This document shows positions 33,434 to 43,327 of a stretch of DNA of 64,000 nt, one piece after another. The notes below the pieces were generated by a model, which saw only the letters and a list, made by a program, of their open reading frames with translations, did not search any database and was not told where the DNA came from. Position 1 is the first letter of the stretch; each line of letters starts with the position of its first letter. The position numbers and the translations under genes are program-made. Source of the stretch: Acidovorax sp. 107 (GTDB lineage Bacteria > Pseudomonadota > Gammaproteobacteria > Burkholderiales > Burkholderiaceae_C); the NCBI RefSeq assembly GCF_003058055.1, contig NZ_QBTZ01000001.1:3614001-3678000 (forward strand). Direction: 5' to 3'.

Positions 33434-34164
33434 CGACCCACGCACCGCCTCTTACCTCCACGTCGGCGCCGGCCGCCACGCCGGTCACGTTGCTGGTGGT
33501 GGATGACCACACGCTGTTCCGGCGCGGGCTGACCGCGCTGCTCGAGCAGTACGAGGGCCTTTCTGTCGTGGGCGAGGCAGGTGACGCGGCGCAGGCCCTG
33601 CGGCTGGCACCCCAACTGCAGCCCCAGGTGATCCTGCTCGACAACCACCTGCCCGGCGTGATGGGTGTGGATGCCATCCAGGGTCTGCGCGAAGTGTCGC
33701 CCGCATCACGTGTGCTCATGCTGACGGTGAGCGAGGACGCGCAAGACCTGGCAACCGCCCTGCGCAACGGCGCGCAGGGCTACCTGCTCAAGACCATTGA
33801 TGGCGACCTTTTGGCTCAGGCCATACGCCGCGCTGCCCGCGGCGAGCCCGTGGTCAGCCCTGAGCTGATGGGCAAGCTGGTGGCGGCATTCCAGTCACAG
33901 GGCGCCCCCGAGGTGACGCCTCCATCGCCCCCGCCAGCCGACGCCCCAGGGGTGGCCGCCAACGGATTCACCCCCCTGTCGCCGCGCGAAGAAGACGTGC
34001 TGCGCGAGATTGCACGCGGCGCGAGCAACAAGGAGATCGCGCGCACGCTCGACATCGCCGAGACCACAGTGAAGATTCACGTGCAGCACATCCTGCGCAA
34101 GCTGGGTCTGAGTTCGCGCGTGCAGGCGGCGGTGTACGCATCGGACCGCCAGCGCGTGGAGTAG
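33430..34164 (+). CDS. narL: Nitrate/nitrite response regulator, NarL-type
   Basis: The receiver domain (about 19-135) contains the acidic pair D25/D26, the phosphoacceptor D71 (VILLDNHLPG) and the switch lysine in GYLLKTIDGD. A LuxR-type helix-turn-helix occupies about 178-240 (LSPREEDVLREIARGASNKE, then TTVKIHVQHILRKLGLSS). The first codon overlaps the narX stop as ATGA, so the two are coupled. It is expected to control the narK-narGHJI operon starting about 340 bases downstream. A proline-rich linker of about 25 residues separates the domains. Confidence 0.93.
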   Translation: MTTHAPPLTSTSAPAATPVTLLVVDDHTLFRRGLTALLEQYEGLSVVGEAGDAAQALRLAPQLQPQVILLDNHLPGVMGVDAIQGLREVSPASRVLMLTVSEDAQDLATALRNGAQGYLLKTIDGDLLAQAIRRAARGEPVVSPELMGKLVAAFQSQGAPEVTPPSPPPADAPGVAANGFTPLSPREEDVLREIARGASNKEIARTLDIAETTVKIHVQHILRKLGLSSRVQAAVYASDRQRVE

Positions 34165-34290
34165 CGCAGCTAGCAGCCCGCACGGTGCCTGCGGCGGGAT
34201 CTCTTGTTCCCATGGCTCGGGCGCGCGCAGGTCGGTCCGTCTGCAGTGCCTTGAACGAAATCCAGAGACCGGCCTTCGGTAAGAAATGCA

Positions 34291-34319
34291 TTGAAGTTGT
34301 CATTTCTATTCGATATAAA
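34291..34319 (+). promoter_or_regulatory. Promoter of the narK-narGHJI operon
   Basis: TTGAAG (34291-34296) and TATAAA (34314-34319) are separated by exactly 17 bases, a near-consensus sigma-70 promoter. It lies within the 335-base non-coding gap between narL and narK1. Transcription would start near 34326, leaving a leader of about 174 bases. A TACTCCT sequence (34403-34409) in the leader fits the NarL heptamer consensus but is a single, weak match. No full FNR palindrome is seen. Confidence 0.6.
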
Positions 34320-34499
34320 ACCGGCTCTGGTCCCCGGTGTGCTCTGCGGCTGCTTTTTGCAAGGCCATAGTTCTTTCGAACGATGGCTATCTCCCAGTGA
34401 CTACTCCTTCTGCCGCGTTGCGCATGTCCTAGCGAAGGATGGGCAAGGTCTCCGAAAAGAGGGACTATTCCTGTCATGCAAAAAGAGAGGAATCGTGCA

Positions 34500-35792
34500 A
34501 TGGCAAACGCAACTCTGCCCCCGGGCGACAGTCCGCAACGCACGCGTCAGGCATGGTCAGTGCTCATCGTGAGCACCTTCGCCTTCACCGTCTGCTTCAT
34601 GGTCTGGATGATGTTCGGCGTCATCGGGATCCCCATCAAGAAAATGCTCAACCTGAACTCCACGCAGTTCGGGTTGCTCATGTCCATGCCCGTGCTCACG
34701 GGCTCGCTGGTGCGGGTGCCGTTGGGCATCTGGACCGATAAGTTCGGCGGCCGCATCGTGATGGCTGCCGTCATGGCCACCACCGTGCCCGCCATCTGGC
34801 TCATGAGCTACGCCACGGAATACTGGCACTTCCTCACCATCGGCCTGTTTGTGGGTCTGGCGGGGGGCTCGTTCTCGGTGGGTACGCCCTATGTGGCGCG
34901 CTGGTTCCCCAAGCACCGCCAGGGCACGGCCATGGGCGTGTATGGCGCGGGCAACTCGGGGGCAGCCGTCAACAAGTTCGTGGCTCCCGTCATTCTGGTG
35001 GCCTTTGGCTGGGCCATGGTGCCCCAGGTGTATGCCGCCATCATGCTGGGAACGCTGGTGCTGTTCCTGCTGTTCAGCCACAGCGACCCGGCCCACTTGG
35101 TGCCCAGCAATGTCAAGTTCACCGACCAGCTCAAGGCGCTGAAGGACCCCAAGGTGCTCAAGTACTGCCAGTACTACAGCATCGTGTTCGGTGGCTATGT
35201 GGCGCTGTCACTGTGGATGGTGCAGTACTACGTGGGTGAGTTCGGTCTCGACATCCGCGTGGCGGCACTGCTGGCCGCCTGCTTTTCGCTGCCCGGCGGC
35301 GTGCTGCGCGCCATCGGCGGCATGCTGTCTGACAAGTACGGTGCCCACAGCGTGACCTGGTGGGTGATGTGGGTGAGCTGGATCTGCCTGTTCCTGCTGA
35401 GCTACCCACAGACCGACTTCACCATCCTCACCGTCAACGGCGCCAAGACCTTCCATCTGGGCCTGAACGTGTATGCCTTCACCGGCCTCATGTTCCTGCT
35501 GGGCATCTGCTGGGCCTTCGGCAAGGCCAGCGTCTTCAAATACATCAGTGATGACTACCCCAAGAACATCGGTGCCATCAGCGGCATCGTGGGCCTGGCC
35601 GGTGGCATGGGTGGCTTCATCCTGCCCATCCTGTTTGGCGCACTCATGGACCTCACGGGCGTTCGCTCCAGCGCCTTCATGCTGATGTACGGCGTGGTGT
35701 GGGTCTCGCTCATCTGGATGTACTTCACCGAAGTGCGCCGCACCCCCGTCATGGGTTCGCAGGACGCTGCTGCGTCGGCGACCACCCGCTGA
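34500..35792 (+). CDS. narK1: Nitrate/nitrite transporter, NarK1-type
   Basis: This is a 430-residue major facilitator protein with 12 hydrophobic segments and the nitrate-porter signatures GLAGGSFSVGTPYVARWFP (near 125) and GISGIVGLAGGMGGF-type ISGIVGLAGGMGGFILP near 365. RVPLGIWTDKFGGR is the MFS loop 2-3 motif. Shorter NarK1 proteins are thought to be proton-nitrate symporters that start nitrate uptake. An AGAGAGGA site 6 bases upstream supports ATG 34500 over the in-frame ATG at 34476. It is the first gene of the nar operon. Confidence 0.92.
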   Translation: MANATLPPGDSPQRTRQAWSVLIVSTFAFTVCFMVWMMFGVIGIPIKKMLNLNSTQFGLLMSMPVLTGSLVRVPLGIWTDKFGGRIVMAAVMATTVPAIWLMSYATEYWHFLTIGLFVGLAGGSFSVGTPYVARWFPKHRQGTAMGVYGAGNSGAAVNKFVAPVILVAFGWAMVPQVYAAIMLGTLVLFLLFSHSDPAHLVPSNVKFTDQLKALKDPKVLKYCQYYSIVFGGYVALSLWMVQYYVGEFGLDIRVAALLAACFSLPGGVLRAIGGMLSDKYGAHSVTWWVMWVSWICLFLLSYPQTDFTILTVNGAKTFHLGLNVYAFTGLMFLLGICWAFGKASVFKYISDDYPKNIGAISGIVGLAGGMGGFILPILFGALMDLTGVRSSAFMLMYGVVWVSLIWMYFTEVRRTPVMGSQDAAASATTR

Positions 35793-35812
35793 TTTTTTAA
35801 AGGACTCTCACC

Positions 35813-37222
35813 ATGTCTGCCACCACCACCAGCGGGCGCCAGGGGCGCCTGCTCACCCTCTGGACCCCGGAGGACAAGACCTTCTGGGAACGCGAGGGCG
35901 AAGCCGTCGCCAAGCTCAACCTCTGGATCTCGGTGCCCGCGCTGTTCCTGGCCTTTGCCATCTGGCAGGTCTGGAGCGTGGTCGCCGTGAGCCTGCCGGG
36001 CCTGGGCTTCAAGTATTCGACCAACCAGCTCTTCTGGCTGGCCGCGGCGCCCGCGCTCTCGGGTGCCACGCTGCGCATCTTCTATTCGTTCATGGTGCCG
36101 CTGGTCGGTGGCCGCCGCTGGACGGCCATCTCCACCGCTTCGCTGCTGATCCCCGCGATCGGCATCGGCTTTGCGGTGCAGGACAACACCACGGCCTACC
36201 CCACCATGCTCATCCTGGCGCTGCTGTGCGGCCTGGGTGGTGGCAACTTCAGCTCCAGCATGGCCAACATCAGCTTCTTCTTTCCGAAGGAGCGCAAGGG
36301 CTCGGCACTGGGCGTGAACGCGGGCCTGGGTAATCTGGGCGTGTCGGTGGTGCAGTTCCTGAGCCCGCTGGTCGTCACGGCCGGCATTTTCGGCATCTTT
36401 GGTGGCGAAGGCCAGAGCATCGTGAAGAACGGCAGCACCGTCCAGGTGTGGACGCAGAACGCCGCCTTCATCTGGGTGCCATGGATCGCCCTGACGGCAC
36501 TGGCAGCCTGGTTTGGCATGAACGACATTGCCGACGCCCGCGCCTCGTTCGCTGCACAGGCCGCCATCTTCAAGCGCAAGCACAACTGGCTGATGTGCGT
36601 GCTGTACCTCGGCACCTTCGGCTCGTTCATCGGCTACGCCGCAGGGTTCCCGCTGCTCATCAAGAGCCAGTTCCCCAACATCAATCCCCTGGCCTATGCC
36701 TGGCTGGGCCCGCTGGTGGGCGCTGTGATCCGCCCCTTTGGCGGCTGGCTGGCCGACAAGCTCGGCGGTGCTCGCGTCACGCTGTGGAACTTCATCGTGA
36801 TGGCCATCGCCGTGGTCGGCGTGACGGTATTTCTGCCATCGGGCGGCAACGAGGGCCAGTTCGCCGGCTTCTTTGTGTGCTTCCTGGTGCTGTTCCTCAC
36901 CACCGGCATCGGCAACGGCTCCACCTTCCGAATGATCCCCGTGATCTTCCTGACCGAAGCTATGCGTGGTGTGGACCCCCGCAACGCCGCCGCCGTGGCC
37001 CAGGCCAATAAGGAGGGCAACACCCTGGGCGCCGCCACGCTGGGCTTTACCGCCGCCATGGCTGCCTATGGCGGGTTCTTCATCCCCAAGAGCTATGGCA
37101 GCTCGATTGCATTGACGGGCAGCCCCCATGCCGCGCTGTGGACGTTCTTTGCTTTCTACATCGTTTGCATCGTGATCACCTGGTGGCACTACGCGCGCAA
37201 GAACGCCGCCATGCCTTGCTGA
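35813..37222 (+). CDS. narK2: Nitrate/nitrite antiporter, NarK2-type
   Basis: The 469-residue MFS protein has the longer loops of NarK2-type antiporters and nitrate-porter motifs GLGGGNFSSSMANISFFFP (near 142) and GNGSTFRMIPVIF (near 368). The conserved arginines that bind nitrate fit the segments RIFYSFMVP (near 87) and STFRMIP. It would exchange nitrite made inside the cell for external nitrate. It follows narK1 by 20 bases and precedes narG by 35. Having both transporter types separate, not fused, is common in beta-proteobacteria. Confidence 0.93.
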   Translation: MSATTTSGRQGRLLTLWTPEDKTFWEREGEAVAKLNLWISVPALFLAFAIWQVWSVVAVSLPGLGFKYSTNQLFWLAAAPALSGATLRIFYSFMVPLVGGRRWTAISTASLLIPAIGIGFAVQDNTTAYPTMLILALLCGLGGGNFSSSMANISFFFPKERKGSALGVNAGLGNLGVSVVQFLSPLVVTAGIFGIFGGEGQSIVKNGSTVQVWTQNAAFIWVPWIALTALAAWFGMNDIADARASFAAQAAIFKRKHNWLMCVLYLGTFGSFIGYAAGFPLLIKSQFPNINPLAYAWLGPLVGAVIRPFGGWLADKLGGARVTLWNFIVMAIAVVGVTVFLPSGGNEGQFAGFFVCFLVLFLTTGIGNGSTFRMIPVIFLTEAMRGVDPRNAAAVAQANKEGNTLGAATLGFTAAMAAYGGFFIPKSYGSSIALTGSPHAALWTFFAFYIVCIVITWWHYARKNAAMPC

Positions 37223-37257
37223 AGACCCCCTGAACAGAACAGAACAAGGAGCCCCCG

Positions 37258-40200
37258 ATGAGTCATTTTCTCGATCGCCTCTCGTACTTCTCGCAACCGC
37301 GCGAGACCTTTGCCCAAGGCCACGGCGAGACCAACGGCGAAGACCGCACCTGGGAAGACGCCTACCGCGACCGCTGGGCACACGACAAGATCGTGCGCAG
37401 CACCCACGGCGTGAACTGCACGGGCTCCTGCTCGTGGAAGATCTACGTCAAGGGCGGCATCGTGACCTGGGAAACCCAGCAGACCGACTACCCCCGCACC
37501 CGCCCCGACCTGCCCAACCACGAGCCCCGTGGCTGCGCCCGCGGCGCTAGCTACAGCTGGTACCTGTACAGCGCCAACCGCGTGAAGTACCCCATGGTGC
37601 GCGGCCGTTTGCTCAAGCACTGGCGTGCCGCCATTGCCCTGGCCAAGAGCCCCGTGGATGCCTGGGCTGCCATCGTCGAGAACGACGCCTCGCGCAGCGA
37701 ATGGCAAAAGCAGCGGGGTCTGGGCGGCTTCGTGCGCAGCACCTGGGACGAAGTCAACCAGATGATCGCCGCGGCCAACGTCTACACCATCAAGAAGCAC
37801 GGCCCTGACCGCATCATCGGCTTCTCGCCCATCCCCGCGATGTCGATGATTTCGTACGCTGCCGGTTCGCGCTACCTGAGCCTGATCGGTGGCGTGTGCA
37901 TGAGCTTCTACGACTGGTACTGCGACCTGCCACCCTCCAGCCCGCAGGTGTGGGGCGAGCAGACCGACGTGCCCGAGTCGGCCGACTGGTACAACAGCTC
38001 CTACATCATTGCCTGGGGCTCCAACGTGCCCCAGACGCGCACGCCCGATGCGCACTTCTTGACCGAGGTGCGCTACAAAGGCACCAAGGTCGTGTCCATC
38101 ACACCCGACTACTCCGAAGTGGCCAAGCTGGGTGACCTGTGGATGCACCCCAAGCAAGGCACCGACGCCGCCGTGGCCATGGCCATGGGCCACGTGATCC
38201 TGAAGGAGTTCTACTTCAAGGACGGCGGCAAGGGCCGCAGCACCTACTTCGACGACTACGCGCGCCGCTACACCGATCTGCCGCTGCTGGTGGTGCTCAA
38301 GGAAAAGACGCTGCCCGATGGCAGCAAGGTCATGGTGCCCGACCGCTATGTGCGCGCCAGCGACTTCCCGGGCCAGCTCGACCAGTCCAACAACCCCGAC
38401 TGGAAGACCGTGGGTTACGACGAGCTGGGCCAGGTCACGCTGCCCAACGGCTCCATCGGCTTCCGCTGGGGTGCTGACGGCCGCGCCGATCAGGGCCTGT
38501 GGAACCTGGAGAACAAGGAAGCCCGCACCGGCAACACCGTCAAGCTCAAGCTGTCGGTGATCGAAGACGGCGCGCAGGCGCATGACGTGGCGAAGGTAGC
38601 CTTCCCGTACTTTGGTGGCGTGCAGACGCCCAATTTCACGGCCAACGAACAGGGCAGCGATGTGATGGTGCGCCCCGTGCCCGTGACGCACCTGGAGCTC
38701 GCCGGCCATGAGGCCCAGGGCCGCGTGATGGTGGCCACCGTGTTCGACCTGCTGGCCGCGAGCTACGGCATCGACCGGGGTCTGCCTGGTGAAGAACCCG
38801 GCGGCAGCTACGACGCAGACCGCCCCTACACCCCTGCCTGGCAGGAAAAGATCACGGGTGTGCCGCGCGACCAGATCATCACCGTGGCACGCCAGTTTGC
38901 CGACAACGCCGACAAGACGCATGGCAAGTCCATGGTCATCATCGGCGCGGCCATGAATCACTGGTACCACAGCGACATGAATTACCGCGGCATCATCAAT
39001 ATGCTGATGATGTGCGGTTGTATCGGTCAGAGCGGTGGCGGCTGGGCGCACTATGTGGGCCAGGAAAAGCTGCGGCCTCAAACCGGCTGGACGGCGCTGG
39101 CCTTTGCCCTTGACTGGATCCGCCCACCCCGCCAGATGAACAGCACCAGCTTCTTCTACGCCCACACTGACCAGTGGCGCTACGAGAAGCTGGGCATGGA
39201 GGAAATCCTCTCGCCCCTGGCCGACAAGAAGGCCTACCACGGCGCGCAGATCGACTACAACGTGCGCGCCGAGCGCATGGGTTGGTTGCCTTCGGCGCCC
39301 CAGCTCAAGACCAGCCCGCTGCAGGTGGCCAAAGACGCCGCTGCCAAGGGCATGGAAGCCAAGGATTACGTGGTCAAGTCCCTGAAGGATGGCAGCTTGC
39401 AGATGAGCTGCGAAGACCCGGACCACCCCGACAACTGGCCGCGCAACATGTTCGTGTGGCGCTCCAACATCCTGGGTTCGTCGGGCAAGGGGCATGAGTA
39501 TTTCCTCAAGCACCTGCTGGGCACGACCCACGGTGTGCAGGGCAAGGACCTGGGACAGGACGAAGCCAAGCCCGAGGAAGTGCAGTGGCACTCCAAGGCC
39601 CCCGAAGGCAAGCTGGACCTGCTGGTCACGCTCGATTTCCGCATGAGCACCACCTGCCTGTACTCCGACATCGTGCTGCCTACGGCCACCTGGTATGAGA
39701 AGAACGACCTCAACACCAGCGACATGCACCCCTTCATCCACCCGCTGTCCACCGCGGTGGACCCTGCCTGGCAGGCCAAGAGCGACTGGGAAATCTACAA
39801 AGGCTTTGCCAAGGCTGTGAGCGAGGTCAGCGTGGGCCACCTGGGCGTGGAAAAGGACGTGGTGCTCACGCCCATCATGCACGACACGGCGGGCGAAATG
39901 GCCCAGCCCTTTGGCGTGCGTGACTGGAAGAAGGGCGAGTGCGAACTCATCCCCGGCAAGACCGCGCCGCAGGTCACGGTGGTCGAGCGCGATTACCCCA
40001 ACCTCTACAAGCGCTTCACGGCCCTGGGTCCCTTGATGGACAAGGCCGGTAATGGTGGCAAGGGCATCGGCTGGAACACGCAGACCGAAGTCGGCCAGCT
40101 CGGCGATTTGAACGGCCGCGTGAAGGAAGAGGGCGTGACGCAAGGCATGCCCCGCATCGTGAGCGACATCGACGCCACCGAGGTGGTGATGATGCTGGCC

Positions 40201-41058
40201 CCCGAAACCAACGGCCACGTGGCCTGCAAGGCCTGGGAAGCCCTGGGCAAGCAGACCGGCCGCGACCACGTGCACCTGGCGCTGCACCGCGAGGACGAGA
40301 AGATCCGCTTCCGCGACATCCAGGCGCAGCCGCGCAAGATCATTTCTTCGCCCACCTGGTCGGGCCTGGAAAGCGAAAAGGTCAGCTACAACGCCGGTTA
40401 CACCAACGTGCATGAGCTGATCCCATGGCGCACCCTCACGGGCCGCCAGCAGTTCTATCAGGACCACCCCTGGATGCGCGACTTCGGCGAAGGCTTTGTG
40501 AGCTACCGCCCACCAGTGCATCTGAAGACGCTGCACGAAGTCGAGGGCAAGAAGCCCAACGGCAACCGTGAGATCCAGCTGAACTTCATCACACCGCACC
40601 AGAAGTGGGGTATCCACAGCACGTACAGCGACAACCTGATGATGCTCACGCTGAACCGGGGCGGCTCGGTGGTGTGGCTGAGTGAAGACGACGCGAAGGT
40701 CGCCGGCATCGTGGACAACGACTGGGTCGAACTCTTCAACTCCAACGGCGCCATTGCGGCCCGCGCGGTGGTGAGCCAGCGTGTGAACCCCGGCATGGTG
40801 ATGATGTACCACTCGCAAGAGAAGATCATCAACACCCCCGGCTCCGAGATCACGGGCACCCGTGGCGGTATCCACAACTCGGTCACGCGCATTGTGCTCA
40901 AGCCCACCCACATGATTGGTGGCTACGCCCAGTACAGCTACGGCTTCAACTACTACGGAACCATCGGCACCAACCGCGACGAGTTCGTGCTGGTGCGCAA
41001 GATGGACCGCGTGGACTGGCTGGACGACGAAGTGTCCGACACCGGCGCGCACGCCTGA
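37258..41058 (+). CDS. narG: Respiratory nitrate reductase, molybdenum-bearing alpha subunit
   Basis: NarG reduces nitrate to nitrite on the cytoplasmic side of the membrane using a bis-MGD molybdenum cofactor. The 1266-residue length is typical. The N-terminal FS0 cluster ligands are H50, C54 and C58 (STHGVNCTGSCSWK), followed by PNHEPRGCARGASYSWY. The segment WGEQTDVPESADWYN carries the region of the molybdenum-ligating aspartate, and WGSNVPQTRTPDAHF is a signature. It starts MSHFLDRLSYF without a Tat signal, as expected for membrane-anchored cytoplasmic Nar. GC-rich antisense open frames across the gene are not coding. Confidence 0.98.
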   Translation: MSHFLDRLSYFSQPRETFAQGHGETNGEDRTWEDAYRDRWAHDKIVRSTHGVNCTGSCSWKIYVKGGIVTWETQQTDYPRTRPDLPNHEPRGCARGASYSWYLYSANRVKYPMVRGRLLKHWRAAIALAKSPVDAWAAIVENDASRSEWQKQRGLGGFVRSTWDEVNQMIAAANVYTIKKHGPDRIIGFSPIPAMSMISYAAGSRYLSLIGGVCMSFYDWYCDLPPSSPQVWGEQTDVPESADWYNSSYIIAWGSNVPQTRTPDAHFLTEVRYKGTKVVSITPDYSEVAKLGDLWMHPKQGTDAAVAMAMGHVILKEFYFKDGGKGRSTYFDDYARRYTDLPLLVVLKEKTLPDGSKVMVPDRYVRASDFPGQLDQSNNPDWKTVGYDELGQVTLPNGSIGFRWGADGRADQGLWNLENKEARTGNTVKLKLSVIEDGAQAHDVAKVAFPYFGGVQTPNFTANEQGSDVMVRPVPVTHLELAGHEAQGRVMVATVFDLLAASYGIDRGLPGEEPGGSYDADRPYTPAWQEKITGVPRDQIITVARQFADNADKTHGKSMVIIGAAMNHWYHSDMNYRGIINMLMMCGCIGQSGGGWAHYVGQEKLRPQTGWTALAFALDWIRPPRQMNSTSFFYAHTDQWRYEKLGMEEILSPLADKKAYHGAQIDYNVRAERMGWLPSAPQLKTSPLQVAKDAAAKGMEAKDYVVKSLKDGSLQMSCEDPDHPDNWPRNMFVWRSNILGSSGKGHEYFLKHLLGTTHGVQGKDLGQDEAKPEEVQWHSKAPEGKLDLLVTLDFRMSTTCLYSDIVLPTATWYEKNDLNTSDMHPFIHPLSTAVDPAWQAKSDWEIYKGFAKAVSEVSVGHLGVEKDVVLTPIMHDTAGEMAQPFGVRDWKKGECELIPGKTAPQVTVVERDYPNLYKRFTALGPLMDKAGNGGKGIGWNTQTEVGQLGDLNGRVKEEGVTQGMPRIVSDIDATEVVMMLAPETNGHVACKAWEALGKQTGRDHVHLALHREDEKIRFRDIQAQPRKIISSPTWSGLESEKVSYNAGYTNVHELIPWRTLTGRQQFYQDHPWMRDFGEGFVSYRPPVHLKTLHEVEGKKPNGNREIQLNFITPHQKWGIHSTYSDNLMMLTLNRGGSVVWLSEDDAKVAGIVDNDWVELFNSNGAIAARAVVSQRVNPGMVMMYHSQEKIINTPGSEITGTRGGIHNSVTRIVLKPTHMIGGYAQYSYGFNYYGTIGTNRDEFVLVRKMDRVDWLDDEVSDTGAHA

Positions 41059-41081
41059 AGCCGAAGACAAGGAGAAACACG

Positions 41082-42605
41082 ATGAAAATTCGCGCACAAA
41101 TCGGCATGGTGCTGAACCTGGACAAGTGCATCGGTTGCCACACCTGTTCCGTCACCTGCAAGAACGTCTGGACCAGCCGCCCCGGGGTGGAATACGCCTG
41201 GTTCAACAACGTCGAGACCAAGCCCGGCATCGGTTACCCCAAGGAATGGGAAAACCAGGACAAGTGGAACGGCGGCTGGGTACGCAGCCCTGACGGCTCC
41301 ATCGCGCCCCGCCAGGGCGGCAAGTGGAAGCTGCTCATGCGCATCTTCGCCAACCCCAACCTGCCGCAGATCGACGACTACTACGAGCCCTTCACGTTCG
41401 ACTACGACCACCTGCAGTCGGCGCCGGAAAGCAAGGCGGCTCCCACAGCCCGCCCCCGCAGCCTGATCACCGGCAAGCGCATGGAGAAGATCGAATGGGG
41501 CCCGAACTGGGAAGAAATCCTGGGCGGTGAGTTCGCCAAACGCAGCAAGGACAAGAACTTCGACGATGTCCAGAAGGACATTTACGGCCAGTTCGAGAAC
41601 ACCTTCATGATGTACCTGCCGCGCCTGTGCGAGCACTGCCTGAACCCGGCGTGCGTGGCGTCGTGCCCGAGCGGCTCGATCTACAAGCGCGAGGAAGACG
41701 GCATTGTGCTGATCGACCAGGACAAGTGCCGCGGCTGGCGCATGTGCGTCAGCGGCTGCCCCTACAAGAAAATTTACTACAACTGGCAATCGGGCAAGGC
41801 CGAGAAGTGCATCTTCTGCTACCCCCGCATCGAAGCCGGCCAGCCGACCGTGTGCTCGGAAACCTGCGTGGGCCGTATCCGCTATCTGGGCGTGCTGCTG
41901 TATGACGCAGACCGCATCCAGGAAGCCGCCAGCGTGGAGCGCGACCGCGACCTGTACCAGGCGCAGCTCGACATCTTCCTGAACCCGAACGATCCTGACG
42001 TCATCAAGCAGGCGCGCATCGACGGCATCCCCGACAGCTGGATGGACGCCGCGCGCAACAGCCCCGTCTACAAGATGGCCGTGGACTGGAAGGTCGCCCT
42101 GCCGCTGCATCCAGAGTACCGCACGCTGCCCATGGTCTGGTACGTACCACCGCTCTCGCCCATCACAGCGGCTGCCAACGCAGGCCATGTGGGTGTGAAT
42201 GGCGAGATCCCGGACGTTTCGCAACTGCGCATCCCTGTGCAGTACCTGGCCAACCTGCTCACTGCCGGCGACACCGGCCCCGTGGTGCGGGCGCTGGAGC
42301 GCATGCTGGCCATGCGCACCTACCAGCGCGACAAGCACGTGGAGCAGCGCCAGAACCTGACGGTGCTCAAGCAGGCGGGCCTGTCGATGGCCGAGGTCGA
42401 GGAGATGTACCACGTGATGGCCATTGCCAACTACGAGGACCGCTTTGTCATCCCATCGGCCCACCGCGAGTACGCCGAGAACGCGTTCGACATCCGCGGC
42501 GGCTGTGGCTTCTCGTTCGGCAACGGCTGCTCGGATGGTGCCACTGAAACCAGCATGTTCGGCGGCAAGAAGCCCCGCACGATCCCGATCAAAGCGACTG
42601 TCTGA
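41082..42605 (+). CDS. narH: Respiratory nitrate reductase, iron-sulphur beta subunit
   Basis: NarH (507 residues) carries four Fe-S clusters that pass electrons from NarI to NarG. The ligand groups are visible: CIGCHTCSVTCKN (near 16), CEHCLNPACVASCPSG (near 184), CRGWRMCVSGCPYKK (near 217) and CIFCYPRIEAGQ...CSETCVGRIR (near 244). The tryptophan in CRGW replaces a cysteine, giving the usual [3Fe-4S] cluster. It starts 24 bases after narG with an AAGGAG ribosome-binding site and no Tat signal. Confidence 0.98.
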   Translation: MKIRAQIGMVLNLDKCIGCHTCSVTCKNVWTSRPGVEYAWFNNVETKPGIGYPKEWENQDKWNGGWVRSPDGSIAPRQGGKWKLLMRIFANPNLPQIDDYYEPFTFDYDHLQSAPESKAAPTARPRSLITGKRMEKIEWGPNWEEILGGEFAKRSKDKNFDDVQKDIYGQFENTFMMYLPRLCEHCLNPACVASCPSGSIYKREEDGIVLIDQDKCRGWRMCVSGCPYKKIYYNWQSGKAEKCIFCYPRIEAGQPTVCSETCVGRIRYLGVLLYDADRIQEAASVERDRDLYQAQLDIFLNPNDPDVIKQARIDGIPDSWMDAARNSPVYKMAVDWKVALPLHPEYRTLPMVWYVPPLSPITAAANAGHVGVNGEIPDVSQLRIPVQYLANLLTAGDTGPVVRALERMLAMRTYQRDKHVEQRQNLTVLKQAGLSMAEVEEMYHVMAIANYEDRFVIPSAHREYAENAFDIRGGCGFSFGNGCSDGATETSMFGGKKPRTIPIKATV

Positions 42606-42625
42606 GTGCGACGGAAGGAATCACC

Positions 42626-43327
42626 ATGTTCAAGAAGAACCCGACCTCCGTGCGACTGACTCTGCGGGCCCTGGGCTACCTGCTCAGCTACCCCGATGCG
42701 CAGCTGCGCAGCGTGATGCCGCAGCTGATCGATGCGCTGCAGGCAGAGCAGGCCCTGACCGCCGAGCGCATGGAGGAGCTGAAGGCTGTGTGCCAGCACC
42801 TCGCGGCGCTGGACCCGCTGGAAGCCGAAGCCCGCTACGTGGATAACTTCGACCGAGGCCGCCAGACCTCGCTGCACTTGTTCGAGCATGTGCACGGCGA
42901 CTCGCGCGATCGGGGCCCGGCGCTCATCGACCTGATGCAGACCTACGAAAAGGCCGGCCTGCAGTTCGAGGCCGACGAGTTGCCAGACCACCTGCCCGTG
43001 GTGCTGGAGTTCGCCTCCACCCAGCCGCCCGAAGTGGCCAAGGAATTCCTGGGCGAGATGGCCCACATCCTCAATGCGCTGTTCAGCGCGCTCGTGGCGC
43101 GCAACAGCCCCTACGCCAGCGTCATTGCCGCCGTGCTCGAAGTTTCGGGTCAGCGCGTGCAGTCGGTCGCGCTGACGCCCGAGCCGCCTATGGACGAAGT
43201 CTGGGCAGAGCCCGAAGCGTTTGGCGGTTGCAGCACCCAGGGCCAGTCCAAGCCTGACCAGCCGCAACCTGTGCATTTTGTCCGTACCCCCCGCGCCGAG
43301 CGGGCACCAGAAGGAGTCTCCGTATGA
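42626..43327 (+). CDS. narJ: Nitrate reductase assembly chaperone NarJ
   Basis: NarJ (233 residues) is an all-helical TorD-family chaperone. It binds apo-NarG so that the molybdenum cofactor is inserted before membrane attachment. The sequence shows LRALGYLLSYPDAQL near the N-terminus and YVDNFDRGRQTSLHLFEHVH near 72, a family hallmark, followed by SRDRGPALIDL. The stop overlaps the narI start as ATGA. The C-terminal 40 residues are low in complexity and typical. Confidence 0.96.
   Translation: MFKKNPTSVRLTLRALGYLLSYPDAQLRSVMPQLIDALQAEQALTAERMEELKAVCQHLAALDPLEAEARYVDNFDRGRQTSLHLFEHVHGDSRDRGPALIDLMQTYEKAGLQFEADELPDHLPVVLEFASTQPPEVAKEFLGEMAHILNALFSALVARNSPYASVIAAVLEVSGQRVQSVALTPEPPMDEVWAEPEAFGGCSTQGQSKPDQPQPVHFVRTPRAERAPEGVSV

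Noticed and set aside
34403..34409. NarL heptamer TACTCCT in the nar leader
   Set aside because: A single heptamer is expected often by chance, and it lies downstream of the predicted start of transcription; mentioned only within the promoter entry.
37189..41097. A 1302-codon open frame antisense to narG
   Set aside because: It mirrors a clearly conserved gene, is rich in His, Arg, Ala and Gly as expected from GC-biased antisense, and has no domain.
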